DNA of 64,000 nt from Thermodesulfovibrionales bacterium (GCA_031082155.1 JAVHLL010000013.1:1-64000), one strand, 5' to 3'. Shown: positions 27,668-37,061, numbered from the stretch's first letter. Numbers and translations: made by a program. Notes: generated by a model from the letters alone, not told the origin.

Positions 27668-28425
27668 TCTTTTCCCTCTGCTTCTTCCTGGTGCATCTTT
27701 TCCTGCGCCTGGGCCTTCTCAGTTTCTTCCGCGAGAGTCTTGGAGAGCGTAGCTTTTCCCTCGACTACGGCATCCGCTATTTTTGAAGTGATCAATTTAA
27801 TAGCCCTGATCGCATCATCATTCCCGGGTATGACATAGTCAACTTCATCGGGGTCGCAATTCGTATCGACAATCGCGACGATGGGAACGGATAATTTCTT
27901 TGCTTCAGCGATGGCGATCCTCTCCTTCTTCGGGTCTACGATAAAGAGGGCGCCCGGAAGCGCATCCATATTTTTGATGCCGGAAAGGTTCTTTTCCAGC
28001 TTGGTTCTCTCTTTTTCGAAAGCGGCAACCTCTTTTTTGGGAAGGATTTCATAGGTCCCATCCCCTTTCATTGCCTCGATCTTTTTCAGTTTTTCGATGC
28101 TCTTTCTGATCGTTGAATAATTGGTAAGCATGCCGCCGAGCCAACGCTGATTCACGTAAAAAGCTCCGGACCTTTGCGCTTCGTCCCTGATCGCGTCCTG
28201 TGATTGCTTCTTTGTCCCGACGAAAAGGATCGGAGCGCCTGCTATGGTCGCGTTTCTTACGAAGTTATAGGCCTCCTCAAGGCCCTTGACCGTTTTCTGA
28301 AGGTCGATAATGTAAATACCGTTTCTTTCGCCAAAGATGTATTTCTTCATCTTGGGATGCCATCTCTTTACCTGATGGCCAAAATGCACGCCTGCTTCAA
28401 GAAGTTCTTTCATTCCTGCTACCAT
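27664..28425 (-). CDS. rpsB: 30S ribosomal protein S2
   Basis: 253 residues. Family blocks are [58 protein letters not shown] and [29 protein letters not shown]. The C-terminal tail is acidic ([18 protein letters not shown]). The start at 28425 is preceded by AGGAGG. First gene of the rpsB-tsf-pyrH-frr-(51 aa)-dksA-like operon. Confidence 0.97.
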   Translation of the reverse strand: MVAGMKELLEAGVHFGHQVKRWHPKMKKYIFGERNGIYIIDLQKTVKGLEEAYNFVRNATIAGAPILFVGTKKQSQDAIRDEAQRSGAFYVNQRWLGGMLTNYSTIRKSIEKLKKIEAMKGDGTYEILPKKEVAAFEKERTKLEKNLSGIKNMDALPGALFIVDPKKERIAIAEAKKLSVPIVAIVDTNCDPDEVDYVIPGNDDAIRAIKLITSKIADAVVEGKATLSKTLAEETEKAQAQEKMHQEEAEGKE

Positions 28426-28646
28426 GTTTTCTCTTTCCTCCTGTTTCCTCTACCCTCTGTTTCCTCGGAATATCGCCATACTGGCGCACAGAGGCAGAAT
28501 GTTGTATTTTCTGAAAGAAAAGAAACTCTCTTTCAGGAACAAAAGATTAACACAAAAATAGCTTTTTTTGCAAGGGGATACGGTGGTAAAATCATAAATG
28601 TCATCTGCGCATATAAACCATTCAAATATATTCAAGAGGGGGAACC

Positions 28647-29948
28647 ATGATTGCTCGTTATACCCGCCCCGATATGGGGAAGCTGTGGAGTATCGAGACC
28701 AGGTACAGGAAATGGCTCGATGTGGAAATAGCTGCCTGTGAGGCATGGGCCGAACTTGGGGAAATACCGAAGGATGCCCTGGCCAGCATTAAGAAAAAGG
28801 CAAACTTCGACATCAGAAAGATTGATGAGATCGAAAAGGTGGTCAGACATGACGTGATTGCGTTTCTGAGTTCTGTTGCCAGGAGTCTCGGCCCTGAATC
28901 AAGATTCATTCACAAAGGACTCACTTCATCTGACATCCTTGATACCGCCCTGGCTCTCCTTATGGGGGAGGCTGCCGATATAATCATCAACGATATCAGG
29001 AAGCTTATGGAGATACTGAAAAAGCAGGCATACCGGTATAAAGATACTCAAATGATAGGGAGGAGCCACGGTATTCATGCGGAACCCATGACGTTCGGCC
29101 TTAAATATGCCCTCTGGTACAGCGATATGCAGCGGAACCTTGAAAGGATGAGGCGGGCGCAGGAGGTCGTGCTGGTCGGGAAGCTTTCCGGAGCAGTCGG
29201 GACCTTTTCGAACATCCCCCCTGCAATTGAAGTTAAAGTCTGCAAAAAACTGGGCCTTAAACCCGAACCGGTCTCCACACAGGTGGTACAGAGGGACAGG
29301 CATGCGGAATATCTGACAACCCTTGCCCTGATCGCTGCGTCTGTTGAAAAAATAGCGGTAGAAATACGGCATCTCCAGAGGACTGAGGTGCTTGAAGCTG
29401 AAGAACCTTTCGTGACAGGGCAGAAAGGATCTTCAGCAATGCCGCACAAACGTAATCCCATCGGGTGTGAGAACCTCTCGGGTCTTGCCCGGCTTGTAAG
29501 GGCAAATGCAATGGCGGCACTCGAAAATATAGCCCTGTGGCACGAGAGGGATATTTCCCATTCTTCTGTGGAGAGGGTGATCATCCCGGACAGCACCATC
29601 CTTGTCGATTATATGCTCGACAGACTTGCAGGCATTCTCGATAAACTCCAGGTATACCCGAGAAGGATGAAGGAGAATATGAACAGGAGCTACGGACTGT
29701 TCAATTCCCAGCGGATCATGCTTGCGCTGATCGAGAAGGGATTGTCCCGTGACGCGGCCTATGACATGGTGCAGCGGAATGCGATGAAGAGCTGGAAAAC
29801 AAGCGTCCAGTTCAAAAAGCTGGTGCTGAAAGACAGCGCAGTCAAAAAATACCTTTCTTCGCAGGAAATAGAATCCATCTTCAATCTTGAATATTACCTG
29901 AAAAATGTGAACTTCATTTTCAAGCGGGTTTTCGGTCCGGGTAAATGA
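28647..29948 (+). CDS. purB: Adenylosuccinate lyase
   Basis: 433 residues, the Bacillus-type length. It catalyses two fumarate-releasing steps of purine synthesis. The lyase signature GSSAMPHKRNP is present, with the catalytic regions GLTSSDILDTALAL and GRSHGIHAEPMTFG. The ATG at 28647 follows GGGGGA. Divergent from rpsB across a 220-base gap. The stop overlaps purL (ATGA), so purB and purL are coupled. Confidence 0.97.
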   Translation: MIARYTRPDMGKLWSIETRYRKWLDVEIAACEAWAELGEIPKDALASIKKKANFDIRKIDEIEKVVRHDVIAFLSSVARSLGPESRFIHKGLTSSDILDTALALLMGEAADIIINDIRKLMEILKKQAYRYKDTQMIGRSHGIHAEPMTFGLKYALWYSDMQRNLERMRRAQEVVLVGKLSGAVGTFSNIPPAIEVKVCKKLGLKPEPVSTQVVQRDRHAEYLTTLALIAASVEKIAVEIRHLQRTEVLEAEEPFVTGQKGSSAMPHKRNPIGCENLSGLARLVRANAMAALENIALWHERDISHSSVERVIIPDSTILVDYMLDRLAGILDKLQVYPRRMKENMNRSYGLFNSQRIMLALIEKGLSRDAAYDMVQRNAMKSWKTSVQFKKLVLKDSAVKKYLSSQEIESIFNLEYYLKNVNFIFKRVFGPGK

Positions 29949-32900
29949 ACGGCAATCCTCTTATACATTTCTACCGTACCCCGGCGCTTTCACCGGCAAA
30001 GACGGAAGAGATTTTGTCTCTTGCCAGGACATATCTTTCCCCGGAAATCATTGCTGCAGAAACGGAGCTCTGTTTTTACATCGACACAACTTCCCCGCTC
30101 ACCAATGCTGAGTCAGGCATCCTCCGGTGGCTTCTCTCGGAAACCTTTGAGCACGAGAAATTTGGAGAGAAAAGTTTTCTGACCCCCCCTATCCCCCCCT
30201 TTCGCAATGACACCCACCTTATCATAGAAGTCGGCCCCAGGATGAACTTCTCTACCGCATGGTCGACGAACGCAGTGTCTATATGTCATGCCTGTGGTCT
30301 CACAAAGATCACGCGAATCGAACGGTCAAGAAGATACAAATTAACGGCAAATTCGCAATTCGAAATTCGCAATTCGAATTTTCTCGATTCTATCCATGAC
30401 CGCATGACCGAGTGTCAGTATCCTTATGCCTTGACTTCCTTCGAAACGGGGATGAAACCCGAATCTGTGTATATTGTCCCCCTGATCGAAGAGGGCAGGG
30501 ATGCGCTGAGGAAGATCAATTCCGGCCTGGGGCTTGGACTCGATGAGTGGGATATCGGGTATTACTATAACCTGTTTGTGAACGAAATAGGACGGAATCC
30601 CACGAATGTGGAATGTTTCGACCTGGGGCAGTCCAACAGCGAACACTCCCGGCACTGGTTCTTTCAGGGCAGACTGATCATTGACGGAGAGGAAATAGAG
30701 GATTCGCTCATACAAATTATAAAACAGCCATTGAAGCGCAGCGCCCCGAATAACAGTGTCATTGCATTCAAGGACAATTCAAGTGGCATTCGCGGCTATG
30801 AAATAATGAATATTTTCCCGGAAATTCCCGGAGGTCCTGCACGTTTTCAGGAGAGACGGGTCAATTACGATATCATTTTTACCGCGGAGACACACAACTT
30901 CCCGACAGGCGTCGCTCCCTTCCCTGGCGCTGAAACAGGCACTGGCGGGAGAATACGTGACGTCCATGCAACCGGGAGGGGGAGTCTGGTTGTAGCAGGC
31001 ACCGCCGCCTACTGTGTAGGGAATCTCAATATCCCGGGGTACTCCCTTCCGTGGGAGGACCCGTCGTTCTTCTATCCGCCGAACCTTGCTTTGTCACTCC
31101 AGATAGAGATTGAGGCCAGCAATGGGGCTTCTGATTACGGGAACAAATTCGGAGAACCATTGATACAGGGGTTCACGCGGTCGTTCGGTCTCCGGCTGCC
31201 TGACGGAGAACGCAGGGAATGGGTGAAACCGATCATGTTCACCGGTGGCATTGGGCAGATCGATGCGAGACATACCGGGAAAAAAGAACCTGAAAAAGGG
31301 ATGCTCGTGATAAAGATCGGCGGCCCTGCATACAGAATCGGCATGGGAGGAGGGGCTGCGTCGAGCATGATCCAGGGAGAGAATATCGCCGAGCTTGATT
31401 TCAGCGCGGTCCAGCGCGGCGACGCAGAGATGGAACAGAAGGTGAACAGGGTCATCAGGGCCTGTGTCGAAAAGGGAGACGGAAATCCGATCGTCAGTAT
31501 CCATGACCAGGGCGCAGGCGGGAACTGCAACGTCGTGAAAGAAATTATCTATCCGGCAGGTGCGAAAATAGAGATAAGAAAGATTCAGCTTGGCGATACG
31601 ACATTATCTGTTCTCGAAATATGGGGAGCCGAATACCAGGAACAGAATGCATTGCTTTTACATCCTCACAGGGAAGAGGAGTTTCTCTCGCTCTGTACAA
31701 GAGAGAAGGTGCCCTGTGCGGTTATCGGAAGAATAACAGGCGACGGCTTTATTGCCCTCTACGATGAAATAGACGGAAGCATGCCCGTGAATCTTGACCT
31801 TGCGAAGGTTCTCGGCGAAATGCCGCAGAAGACCTTCAAACTCGAAAGAATCAAGCCGGAACTGAAACCGCTCTCTCTTCCGGAAGACCTGACGGTGAGG
31901 GAGGCGCTTGAACGGGTACTCCGGCTCGTCTCTGTAGGATCAAAAAAATTTCTAACGAATAAAGTGGACAGGTCGGTTACGGGGCTCATTGCCCGGCAGC
32001 AATGTGTGGGGCCACTTCAGTTGCCTTTGTCGAATGTTGCGATTGTCGGTCAGAGCCATTTCGGATTGACGGGTGCAGCAATGGCTATCGGAGAACAGCC
32101 GGTAAAAGGTCTGCTCAGTCCGCAGGCCATGGCGAGGATGTCGGTCGGTGAAGCGCTGACGAACATCATATGGGCAAAGATAAGCGCCCTCGAAGATATT
32201 AAGTGTTCCGGCAACTGGATGTGGGCGGCAAAACTCCCCGGTGAGGGTGCAAAGATCTATGACGCGGCAGTCGCGTTGCGTGATGTGCTTATTGCATTCG
32301 GGATCGCACTTGACGGCGGGAAGGACAGCCTTTCGATGGCTGCAAAGGTCGAGGACCAATCGGGGACTATGGAGATCGTCAAGTCTCCCGGAACTCTTGT
32401 GCTCTCTGCATATGTGACTTGTCCCGATATCACGAAGGTTATTACCCCCGACATAAAAGCTCCCGGGGTCAGCAGACTCCTCTATATCGATATGGGGGCC
32501 TGCAAATACCGGATGGGCGGGACTTCGCTTGCCCATGTGTACGGCCAGACAGGAGATGAATCTCCTGATCTGGACGATCCCGGGCTGTTCAAACAGACAT
32601 TCAATGTCATTCAAAAGCTCATCGGTGAAGCCATGATCCTGTCGGGTCATGACAGGAGTGATGGAGGGCTTATCGTAACGCTCCTCGAAATGGCCTTTTC
32701 CGGGAACTGCGGAATTGAGGTGAATATCCTACCCTCCCATCCCCCCCTTGCCAAGGGGGGGGGTAGGGGGGGTGAAATTTCCCTGCTTTTTTCCGAGGAA
32801 CTCGGTCTCGTGATCGAATATCTTCCGGAACATGAAGAGGCCATTACCACTGCTCTCAGCGGGAGCAACATCTCCTTTCAGATTATCGGGAAAACACTTT

Positions 32901-33925
32901 CGGAGAAGCAGATAAAAGTTGAGGTGGATAAACAGCCTGTACTCAACGAAGACATGAGAGTCCTCAGGGCGATGTGGGAAGAGACGAGTTATAAACTCGA
33001 AAGGCTCCAGGCAAACCTCGAGTGTGTTGATGAAGAGAAAAAGGCAAGTTTTGAGCGAAAAGGCCCGGCATACAGAATTACGTTTACACCGGAAAAAACA
33101 CCCGAAACAATTCTCGGGAAAGACAAGAAACCAAAAATCGCAGTCATTCGGGAGGAGGGCAGCAATGGCGACCGTGAGATGACCTCAGCCTTCTACCATG
33201 CCGGGTTTGAGGTATGGGACGTGACCATGACGGATATCCTTGGCGGCAGAGTCAGTCTGGATGCCTTTAGAGGCGTGGTCTTTGTCGGTGGTTTCAGTTA
33301 TGCCGATGTCCTAGATTCAGCAAAGGGCTGGGCAGGGGTAATCAGGTTCAACAAGAGTATTTTTGAACAATTCGAGAGGTTCTCTGAAAGACCTGATACC
33401 TTCAGTCTCGGCGTCTGTAATGGTTGCCAGCTTATGGCGCTCCTCGGGTGGGTTCCCTGGAAGGGGATCCCCGATACTATTCAGCCGAGGTTTATTCAGA
33501 ACAGGCCGGGGAGGTTCGAATCCCGTTTTTCAACGGTTCGTATTCTCCAGAGTCCTGCAGTTATGCTCCGGGGCATGGAAGACTCAGTGCTTGGCGTATG
33601 GATTGCGCATGGGGAAGGAAGACTCCATTTCCCGAACCGGGAAATGATACAGGAAGTCCTTGATCAGGGCCTTGCGCCTGTCCGGTTTGTTGACGACAAT
33701 AGCGAATTCACCGAAACTTACCCGTTTAATCCCAATGGTTCTCCTCAGGGGATAACAGCGCTCTGTTCCCCTGATGGAAGGCACCTCGCAATGATGCCCC
33801 ATCCTGAACGGACTTTTCTTAAATGGCAGTGGGCATATATGCCGGAAAAGTGGAAGAGAGACATCGATGCTTCACCATGGCTGAGAATGTTCCGGAACGC
33901 ACAGGCGTGGTGTGAAAAGGGATAA
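29945..33925 (+). CDS. purL: Phosphoribosylformylglycinamidine synthase, fused large form, with repeat inserts
   Basis: 1326 residues, the single-chain enzyme of proteobacterial and eukaryotic type (E. coli has 1295), converting FGAR to FGAM with glutamine and ATP. Order: N-terminal PurS-like part, two AIR-synthase-type synthetase halves (TAETHNFPTGVAPFPGAETGTGGRIRD, then GEALTNIIWA and DGGKDSLSMA), and a C-terminal class I glutaminase with nucleophile Cys1158 in GVCNGCQLM and the HPERTF element. Three segments look foreign to the family and are made of repeat DNA: residues about 80-88, 135-144 and 929-943. All keep the frame and sit between conserved blocks. The ATG overlaps purB (ATGA). Many bacteria with the fused form are proteobacteria, so its distribution here may reflect old transfer. 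Confidence 0.95.
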   Translation: MNGNPLIHFYRTPALSPAKTEEILSLARTYLSPEIIAAETELCFYIDTTSPLTNAESGILRWLLSETFEHEKFGEKSFLTPPIPPFRNDTHLIIEVGPRMNFSTAWSTNAVSICHACGLTKITRIERSRRYKLTANSQFEIRNSNFLDSIHDRMTECQYPYALTSFETGMKPESVYIVPLIEEGRDALRKINSGLGLGLDEWDIGYYYNLFVNEIGRNPTNVECFDLGQSNSEHSRHWFFQGRLIIDGEEIEDSLIQIIKQPLKRSAPNNSVIAFKDNSSGIRGYEIMNIFPEIPGGPARFQERRVNYDIIFTAETHNFPTGVAPFPGAETGTGGRIRDVHATGRGSLVVAGTAAYCVGNLNIPGYSLPWEDPSFFYPPNLALSLQIEIEASNGASDYGNKFGEPLIQGFTRSFGLRLPDGERREWVKPIMFTGGIGQIDARHTGKKEPEKGMLVIKIGGPAYRIGMGGGAASSMIQGENIAELDFSAVQRGDAEMEQKVNRVIRACVEKGDGNPIVSIHDQGAGGNCNVVKEIIYPAGAKIEIRKIQLGDTTLSVLEIWGAEYQEQNALLLHPHREEEFLSLCTREKVPCAVIGRITGDGFIALYDEIDGSMPVNLDLAKVLGEMPQKTFKLERIKPELKPLSLPEDLTVREALERVLRLVSVGSKKFLTNKVDRSVTGLIARQQCVGPLQLPLSNVAIVGQSHFGLTGAAMAIGEQPVKGLLSPQAMARMSVGEALTNIIWAKISALEDIKCSGNWMWAAKLPGEGAKIYDAAVALRDVLIAFGIALDGGKDSLSMAAKVEDQSGTMEIVKSPGTLVLSAYVTCPDITKVITPDIKAPGVSRLLYIDMGACKYRMGGTSLAHVYGQTGDESPDLDDPGLFKQTFNVIQKLIGEAMILSGHDRSDGGLIVTLLEMAFSGNCGIEVNILPSHPPLAKGGGRGGEISLLFSEELGLVIEYLPEHEEAITTALSGSNISFQIIGKTLSEKQIKVEVDKQPVLNEDMRVLRAMWEETSYKLERLQANLECVDEEKKASFERKGPAYRITFTPEKTPETILGKDKKPKIAVIREEGSNGDREMTSAFYHAGFEVWDVTMTDILGGRVSLDAFRGVVFVGGFSYADVLDSAKGWAGVIRFNKSIFEQFERFSERPDTFSLGVCNGCQLMALLGWVPWKGIPDTIQPRFIQNRPGRFESRFSTVRILQSPAVMLRGMEDSVLGVWIAHGEGRLHFPNREMIQEVLDQGLAPVRFVDDNSEFTETYPFNPNGSPQGITALCSPDGRHLAMMPHPERTFLKWQWAYMPEKWKRDIDASPWLRMFRNAQAWCEKG
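30182..30208 (+). repeat. Partial C-run repeat within purL (site 1)
   Basis: Two C7 runs, each ended by T (30183-30190 and 30193-30200), followed by TTCGCAATGAC, encoding TPPIPPFRND between GEKSFL and THLIIEVGPRMNF. It looks like half of the palindromic repeat seen at 32732 and 7458. Confidence 0.6.
30349..30376 (+). repeat. Perfect 14-base tandem (heptamer) repeat within purL (site 2)
   Basis: AAATTCGCAATTCG occurs twice in tandem (30349-30362, 30363-30376). Each copy is itself two 7-mers of the form NAATTCG. It encodes residues inside TANSQFEIRNSNFLDS, between the conserved ITRIERSRRYKL and MTECQYPYALTSFE blocks. The heptamer periodicity is shared with the hemC insert. Confidence 0.8.
32732..32772 (+). 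repeat. C/G palindromic repeat within purL (site 3)
   Basis: C7TT (32741-32749), three-base loop, AA followed by G9, T, A and a G7 run, with a CCCTCCC arm before it. It encodes PSHPPLAKGGGRGGE between GNCGIEVNI and SLLFSEELGLVIEY. This is the clearest coding copy of the family also present at 7458 and in hemC. Confidence 0.8.
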
Positions 33926-33979
33926 AATAAATTCATTCGCAAAATTTAAAATACTCGCAGGCGAGCGCATAGGTCCTCT

Positions 33980-35101
33980 CTACTCAAAAAGCACATAGCC
34001 CCTGATCTGGTCGAGCCTTTTCCCTTTTACCCCGAGGTCTTCCGGTTGGGTGATTTTTTTCTCCCGGCGTACTTTGAGAATCCTCATGACGGTTTCCGGC
34101 CCCAGTCCGGGTACTCTCAGCAGGGATTCTTTTCCCGAGGTATTGATCCTCACAGGATAGTATTCGGGATGGGTGTCCGCCCAGATCTGTTTGGGATCCC
34201 TGTCCAGGCTCAGATTTCCGCTCGCGTCGACAAGGAGATCTTCACGGTTGAACCCGTATTTCCGGATCAGAAAATCAGACTGGTACAGGCGGTGTTCACG
34301 CAGGAAAGATTTTTCAGGGTCTGCAAGGAAGTTTCTTTCGCCGGGGATATCAGGGTGTCCGAGGCCTTTCTGGTACGCGGAAAAATAAACCCGCTTGAAG
34401 TTGAGACGTTTATAAAGCCCGAACATATACTGAATGATTTCCGAATCGGTCTCATCGGAAGCCCCGACAATAAATTGGGTGGTGCATTTGACTCTCGAAA
34501 ACCTCATGCCTCTTGCGGTGAGTTTCCCCATCAGCTTCAATGGCCGGATTATATCTCCCTCGTAGTCTTTTCTCTCCGATAGCACGGAAAAATGCTTCCC
34601 GCCGGGCGTCTCGATATTGAGAGACACGGCGCTCGCAAGCGAGAGCGCGTCTTCAACTGCCGCATCCGAAGCTCCGGGTATTATCTTCAGATGGATATAC
34701 CCCTTGAAATTATGTTTGTATCTGAGAAGCCTTGCGACCGCATTGATCTTATCCATGGTATGGTCGGCATTCTGAATGACCCCGGAACTCAGGAACAGGC
34801 CGAAGACCTTCCGCCTTCTCTGATATTCCATGAACACCCGGGAAATCTCTTCAGGCTGAAGGGTGCAGCGTTTTATGTCCCTGTCGGAACGGAGGGGACA
34901 GTATTTGCAGTCGTTTTTACAGGTGTTCGAAAGCAGGGTCTTCAGCAGAACGGTAGAGCCGCCCTGCGGGAGGACTACCGGATAAAGCCATTTTCCGTCC
35001 GACCCTCTCCTGCGGTGTTCGTCCCTGCCGGTGCCGCACGCACAGGCCAGATCATACCGCGAATCTTCCGAGAGCATGTTCAGTTTTTCGATGGTGTCCA
35101 T
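33980..35101 (-). CDS. Radical SAM protein with C-terminal helix-hairpin-helix (putative DNA modification/repair)
   Basis: 373 residues. The radical SAM cluster motif CxxxCxxC is Cys61, Cys65, Cys68 (TCKNDCKYCP). The barrel follows with FLSSGV, GYIHLKIIPGAS and SLNIETP. The C-terminus has a helix-hairpin-helix (LLRVPGLGPETVMRILKVRREKK), which suggests nucleic acid binding. This layout matches the family annotated as putative DNA modification/repair radical SAM proteins, which is often next to a second conserved protein; none is found here. Upstream Cys20 and Cys22 (ACACGTG) may hold another metal. The gene is ten bases downstream of xseB and may belong to the xse operon. Reaction unknown. Confidence 0.83.
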   Translation of the reverse strand: MDTIEKLNMLSEDSRYDLACACGTGRDEHRRRGSDGKWLYPVVLPQGGSTVLLKTLLSNTCKNDCKYCPLRSDRDIKRCTLQPEEISRVFMEYQRRRKVFGLFLSSGVIQNADHTMDKINAVARLLRYKHNFKGYIHLKIIPGASDAAVEDALSLASAVSLNIETPGGKHFSVLSERKDYEGDIIRPLKLMGKLTARGMRFSRVKCTTQFIVGASDETDSEIIQYMFGLYKRLNFKRVYFSAYQKGLGHPDIPGERNFLADPEKSFLREHRLYQSDFLIRKYGFNREDLLVDASGNLSLDRDPKQIWADTHPEYYPVRINTSGKESLLRVPGLGPETVMRILKVRREKKITQPEDLGVKGKRLDQIRGYVLFE

Positions 35102-35110
35102 AGAGAATCT

Positions 35111-35365
35111 TCAGACTAAAAAATCTCTATCGTCGGATGTTTCCGGTCCCTCTCCAGCGGATTTCTCCTCGATCTCTGACAGGGCCTTCTTTACCGCTTC
35201 TTCTGTGGTTCGCAGATTTCCCTTGCAGAACTTGATGAGATGGGTAGCCCTCTTCACTTTTTCCGTAAGGACATCAACGTTGATGCTCTCTGATTCTATC
35301 TCGTTGATGATCCGCTCAAGCTCCCCGATGGCCTGAGAATAGCTAAGCTTCTTCTTGTCAGTCAT
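35111..35365 (-). CDS. xseB: Exodeoxyribonuclease VII small subunit
   Basis: 84 residues, the usual size. Start at MTDKKKLSYSQAIGELERIINEIES (ATG 35365), which overlaps the xseA stop by eight bases; an upstream in-frame start would overlap xseA further and has no support. The two-helix coiled coil (LEKVKRA-type, here LTEKVKRATHLIKFCKGNLRTTEEAVKKAL) is intact. It binds XseA to form the single-strand exonuclease. Confidence 0.93.
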   Translation of the reverse strand: MTDKKKLSYSQAIGELERIINEIESESINVDVLTEKVKRATHLIKFCKGNLRTTEEAVKKALSEIEEKSAGEGPETSDDRDFLV

Positions 35366-36743
35366 TTCTTTTGTCCCCCTCAATATTTTCAACAACACTG
35401 GTGAGAGAACCACTGCTCAGCCTGGTATTTATTATATCATCCTTCCTGACGATGCCCGCATCCTTCAGGACTTGCCCATTCAGACAGGTGATGCTGTACC
35501 CACGGTCCAGAACGTTCTGCGGATCAAGGAGACTGATTTTGGCCTCGCAGTTTTCCAGCTTCTGTGTCTGCATGGAGAGCATGTGAGCCGGATACACCCG
35601 AAGGACCTTTCTGAAATCCTTCATCTTCTGAAGGTTATTCCTTATCAAACCTTCAGTGGAATTCCTGAGCTTTCCCTCGCATTCCCTGATTCTGACAGAA
35701 GGGGTCTTCAGTGCGGTGAATGCCCTTGTCTGAAGTTCCCGGATATCCTCTCTTAAATCAACTTTCGCAGTTTTGAGATAATCCCGGGCAGATGTCAGGA
35801 AGCTGTCGACCGATGTCCTGAGAGAATGTTTTTCACTTTCAATAAATTCCTTTGTTCTGCGTATAAGCCTGTGTTCCAACTCATGAATGCTATCTTCGAA
35901 CTCCCTTGATCTGGCGATAAGAAACTCTGCGACTGCTGTAGGAGTAATAAGGCGTCTGCTGGCAACATGGTCAGCTGCAGTCTCATCCCTTTCATGCCCT
36001 ATGCCGGTGAATACAGGAAGCGGAGAAAGAGCGATTGCTTTTGCCAGAGGATAGCTGTCGAAACAGTGCAGGTCCACCACTGACCCGCCGCCTCTGATGA
36101 TCACGACAGCATCAAAACGTTCCCGGAGTTTGATACAGCTCTCCATGGCGTCTAGTATCGAGGGCTCGGCTCTCTCTCCCTGCATAGAGGCCTGAAACAG
36201 CCTGTGATGGAATGTATACCCGAAGGGATTGTTGTCCAGTCTGTTGACGAAATCACCATAGCCTGCAGCGGCCTCGGAAGAGATGACTGCAATTCGTTGA
36301 AGAACAGGGGACAGTTCCAGGAGTTTGTTTCTGGCAATGATCCCCTCTTTTGTGAGGCGCTCGATAATCTCTCTTCGTTTGAGCATCATCTCACCGAGGG
36401 TATAGCGGGGATCGACCTCCCTGATGTTGAGCGCCAGGCCGTGCACCTCGTGATATGTTACTTGTGCGAGCATGAGGATTTTCATGCCCGGCTGGAGGGC
36501 CTGTCCTGTCAAAGCCTTGAAGTTAGGGCTGATCCGGCTGAAATTACGTGCCCAGATTGTGGCCCGCATCTTCGCCATTATCAAATCATCCTTCTTTTCG
36601 ACCAGATCCAGATAACAGTGACCTGAATTGTAGTGGTAGTTGACCTGGGCTATTTCAGCGATGACCCAGTAGTCATCAGAAAGCGTTGACTGAATTGCTG
36701 ATTTCACCAGATAGGCAAGTTCGCTCAGGGTAAGGTATTCCAT
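35358..36743 (-). CDS. xseA: Exodeoxyribonuclease VII large subunit
   Basis: 461 residues. An N-terminal OB fold (YWVIAEIAQVNYHYNSGHCYLDLVEKKD) is followed by the catalytic domain with VIIRGGGSVVDLHCFDSYPLAKAI and FTGIGHERDETAADHVASRRLITPTAVAEFL, then a long coiled-coil region and a C-terminal segment LDRGYSITCLNGQ. It degrades single-stranded DNA into oligonucleotides. Operon with xseB and probably the radical SAM gene. Confidence 0.95.
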   Translation of the reverse strand: MEYLTLSELAYLVKSAIQSTLSDDYWVIAEIAQVNYHYNSGHCYLDLVEKKDDLIMAKMRATIWARNFSRISPNFKALTGQALQPGMKILMLAQVTYHEVHGLALNIREVDPRYTLGEMMLKRREIIERLTKEGIIARNKLLELSPVLQRIAVISSEAAAGYGDFVNRLDNNPFGYTFHHRLFQASMQGERAEPSILDAMESCIKLRERFDAVVIIRGGGSVVDLHCFDSYPLAKAIALSPLPVFTGIGHERDETAADHVASRRLITPTAVAEFLIARSREFEDSIHELEHRLIRRTKEFIESEKHSLRTSVDSFLTSARDYLKTAKVDLREDIRELQTRAFTALKTPSVRIRECEGKLRNSTEGLIRNNLQKMKDFRKVLRVYPAHMLSMQTQKLENCEAKISLLDPQNVLDRGYSITCLNGQVLKDAGIVRKDDIINTRLSSGSLTSVVENIEGDKRND

Positions 36744-36839
36744 CTGTTAAGTATATGACACCAATGTAAATTTTTCACAGGTAGGCAATGAGGATTACGC
36801 ATGGGCAAAGGGAAAGGCTACTTTTTTGTCGTGCACGTT

Positions 36840-37061
36840 CTATTCTTTCTTGAGCAAACGGTACGTTGCCTCGTATATCCGCTCACGGGGGCCGATGGCG
36901 ACGATCTCAATGTGTTTGCCTGAAGATGTCCTGAAGATTATTCTGAAACGGCTCAACCGGAAACTCTTCAATCCTGAAACCTCATCTTTTAGTGATTTCC
37001 CTGCGTGTGGAAATGAAGAAAGGCAATCCCCTGCAAATATCCCTTGACTTGCGGTACCGAT
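36840..37061 (-). pseudogene. RelE/ParE-family toxin remnant, N-terminally truncated
   Basis: An open stretch on the minus strand with no usable start codon before the upstream stop at 37062-37064. Reading in from about 37020 it gives a RelE-type C-terminal two thirds: LSSFPHAGKSLKDEVSGLKS, then FRLSRFRIIFRTSSGKHIEI, then VAIGPRERIYEATYRLLKKE, ending at TAG 36840-36842. The YRVGDYRIIY-like and IEIVAIGxRxxIY elements are characteristic. The first 25 or so residues and any antitoxin gene are missing, probably replaced when the efflux/TetR cluster arrived. Not in any standard gene call. Confidence 0.7.

Noticed and set aside
32741-32772. Frameshift in purL caused by G/C homopolymers
   Set aside because: The frame is open on both sides with conserved motifs, so the count of bases must be compatible with an intact gene; still worth confirming by reads.
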